DNA of 5,407 nucleotides from Thermatribacter sp964570785 (GTDB lineage Bacteria; Atribacterota; Atribacteria; Atribacterales; Thermatribacteraceae). The stretch lies in assembly GCA_964570785.1 (NCBI GenBank), contig CAZMZG010000082.1, positions 1-5,407 on the forward strand. The letters are read 5' to 3'. Under the pieces are notes generated by a model that searched no databases, had not been told where the DNA came from, and saw only the letters and a program-made list of their open reading frames with translations. The position numbers were made by a program, and so were the translations under genes. Shown here one piece after another: positions 5,338 to 5,407 of the stretch (its first letter is position 1; every line of letters starts with the position of its first letter).

Positions 5338-5407
5338 ATGAAATTTTGTGCTTGTCAAAATAGAAGGATACCTTTTCTCTTTGTGGTAGTACTTTTGTTC
5401 TTATTTT
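5338..5407 (+). CDS. Possible N-terminus of an exported protein, cut by window end
   Basis: ATG at 5338 opens 23 codons that stay open to the window edge: MKFCACQNRR followed by IPFLFVVVLLFLF. A short basic start followed by an uninterrupted hydrophobic run is what a signal peptide or first membrane helix looks like. A solute-binding protein or permease for a sugar importer would fit next to the MalG-type remnant, but nothing in the 23 residues identifies it. The ribosome site is poor (GTGG at 5327-5330). An in-frame TTG at 5302, 12 bases after AAAGGAG (5283-5289), is an alternative start. It may also be chance. Confidence 0.3.
   Translation, partial: MKFCACQNRRIPFLFVVVLLFLF

Overview
The window looks like part of a bacterial chromosome with mid-range base composition and tightly packed genes. 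Three consecutive plus-strand genes start with GTG. The gene types (a ribose/fructose-type ABC importer, an L-threonine aldolase and a remnant of a MalG-type sugar permease) suggest an anaerobic, possibly thermophilic, sugar-using heterotroph. Atribacterota, Thermotogota, Chloroflexota or Firmicutes relatives would all fit. This is only an impression; the window has no rRNA or other phylogenetic marker.

Bases 3-2505 hold an ABC importer operon: the 3' part of one RbsC-like permease, a complete second RbsC-like permease, and a single-domain FrcA-like ATPase, with gaps of only 5-11 bases. The two permeases probably form a heterodimer on an ATPase homodimer. Their cytoplasmic coupling loops are identical over 37 residues although the rest of the proteins has diverged, which points to gene conversion plus strong selection. 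No solute-binding protein is seen; it may lie upstream.

Bases 2504-2659 look like an undescribed 156-bp miniature inverted-repeat element. It has 14-bp terminal inverted repeats (one bulged base) flanked by a perfect 5-bp direct repeat, GGTGT. Removing the element and one GGTGT copy restores a slightly longer ATPase reading frame (ending Val-Tyr-Asn-stop) that finishes 24 bases before the next gene. The threonine aldolase (2697-3749) was therefore probably once the last gene of the transporter operon, and the insertion separated them.

Bases 3750-3856 separate two convergent genes and can fold into a long imperfect stem. Bases 3857-4690 (minus strand) encode a 277-residue multi-pass membrane protein of unknown function. 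Bases 4767-5188 (plus strand) hold a decayed MalG-type permease: an intact first-half signature, two single-base frameshifts in A-runs, a large internal deletion and a damaged C-terminus. The last 220 bases are AT-rich with a possible promoter. They end in the first 23 codons of a possible exported protein cut by the window edge.

No defence, CRISPR, phage or RNA-gene system was found. The insertion element is the best candidate for something undescribed.
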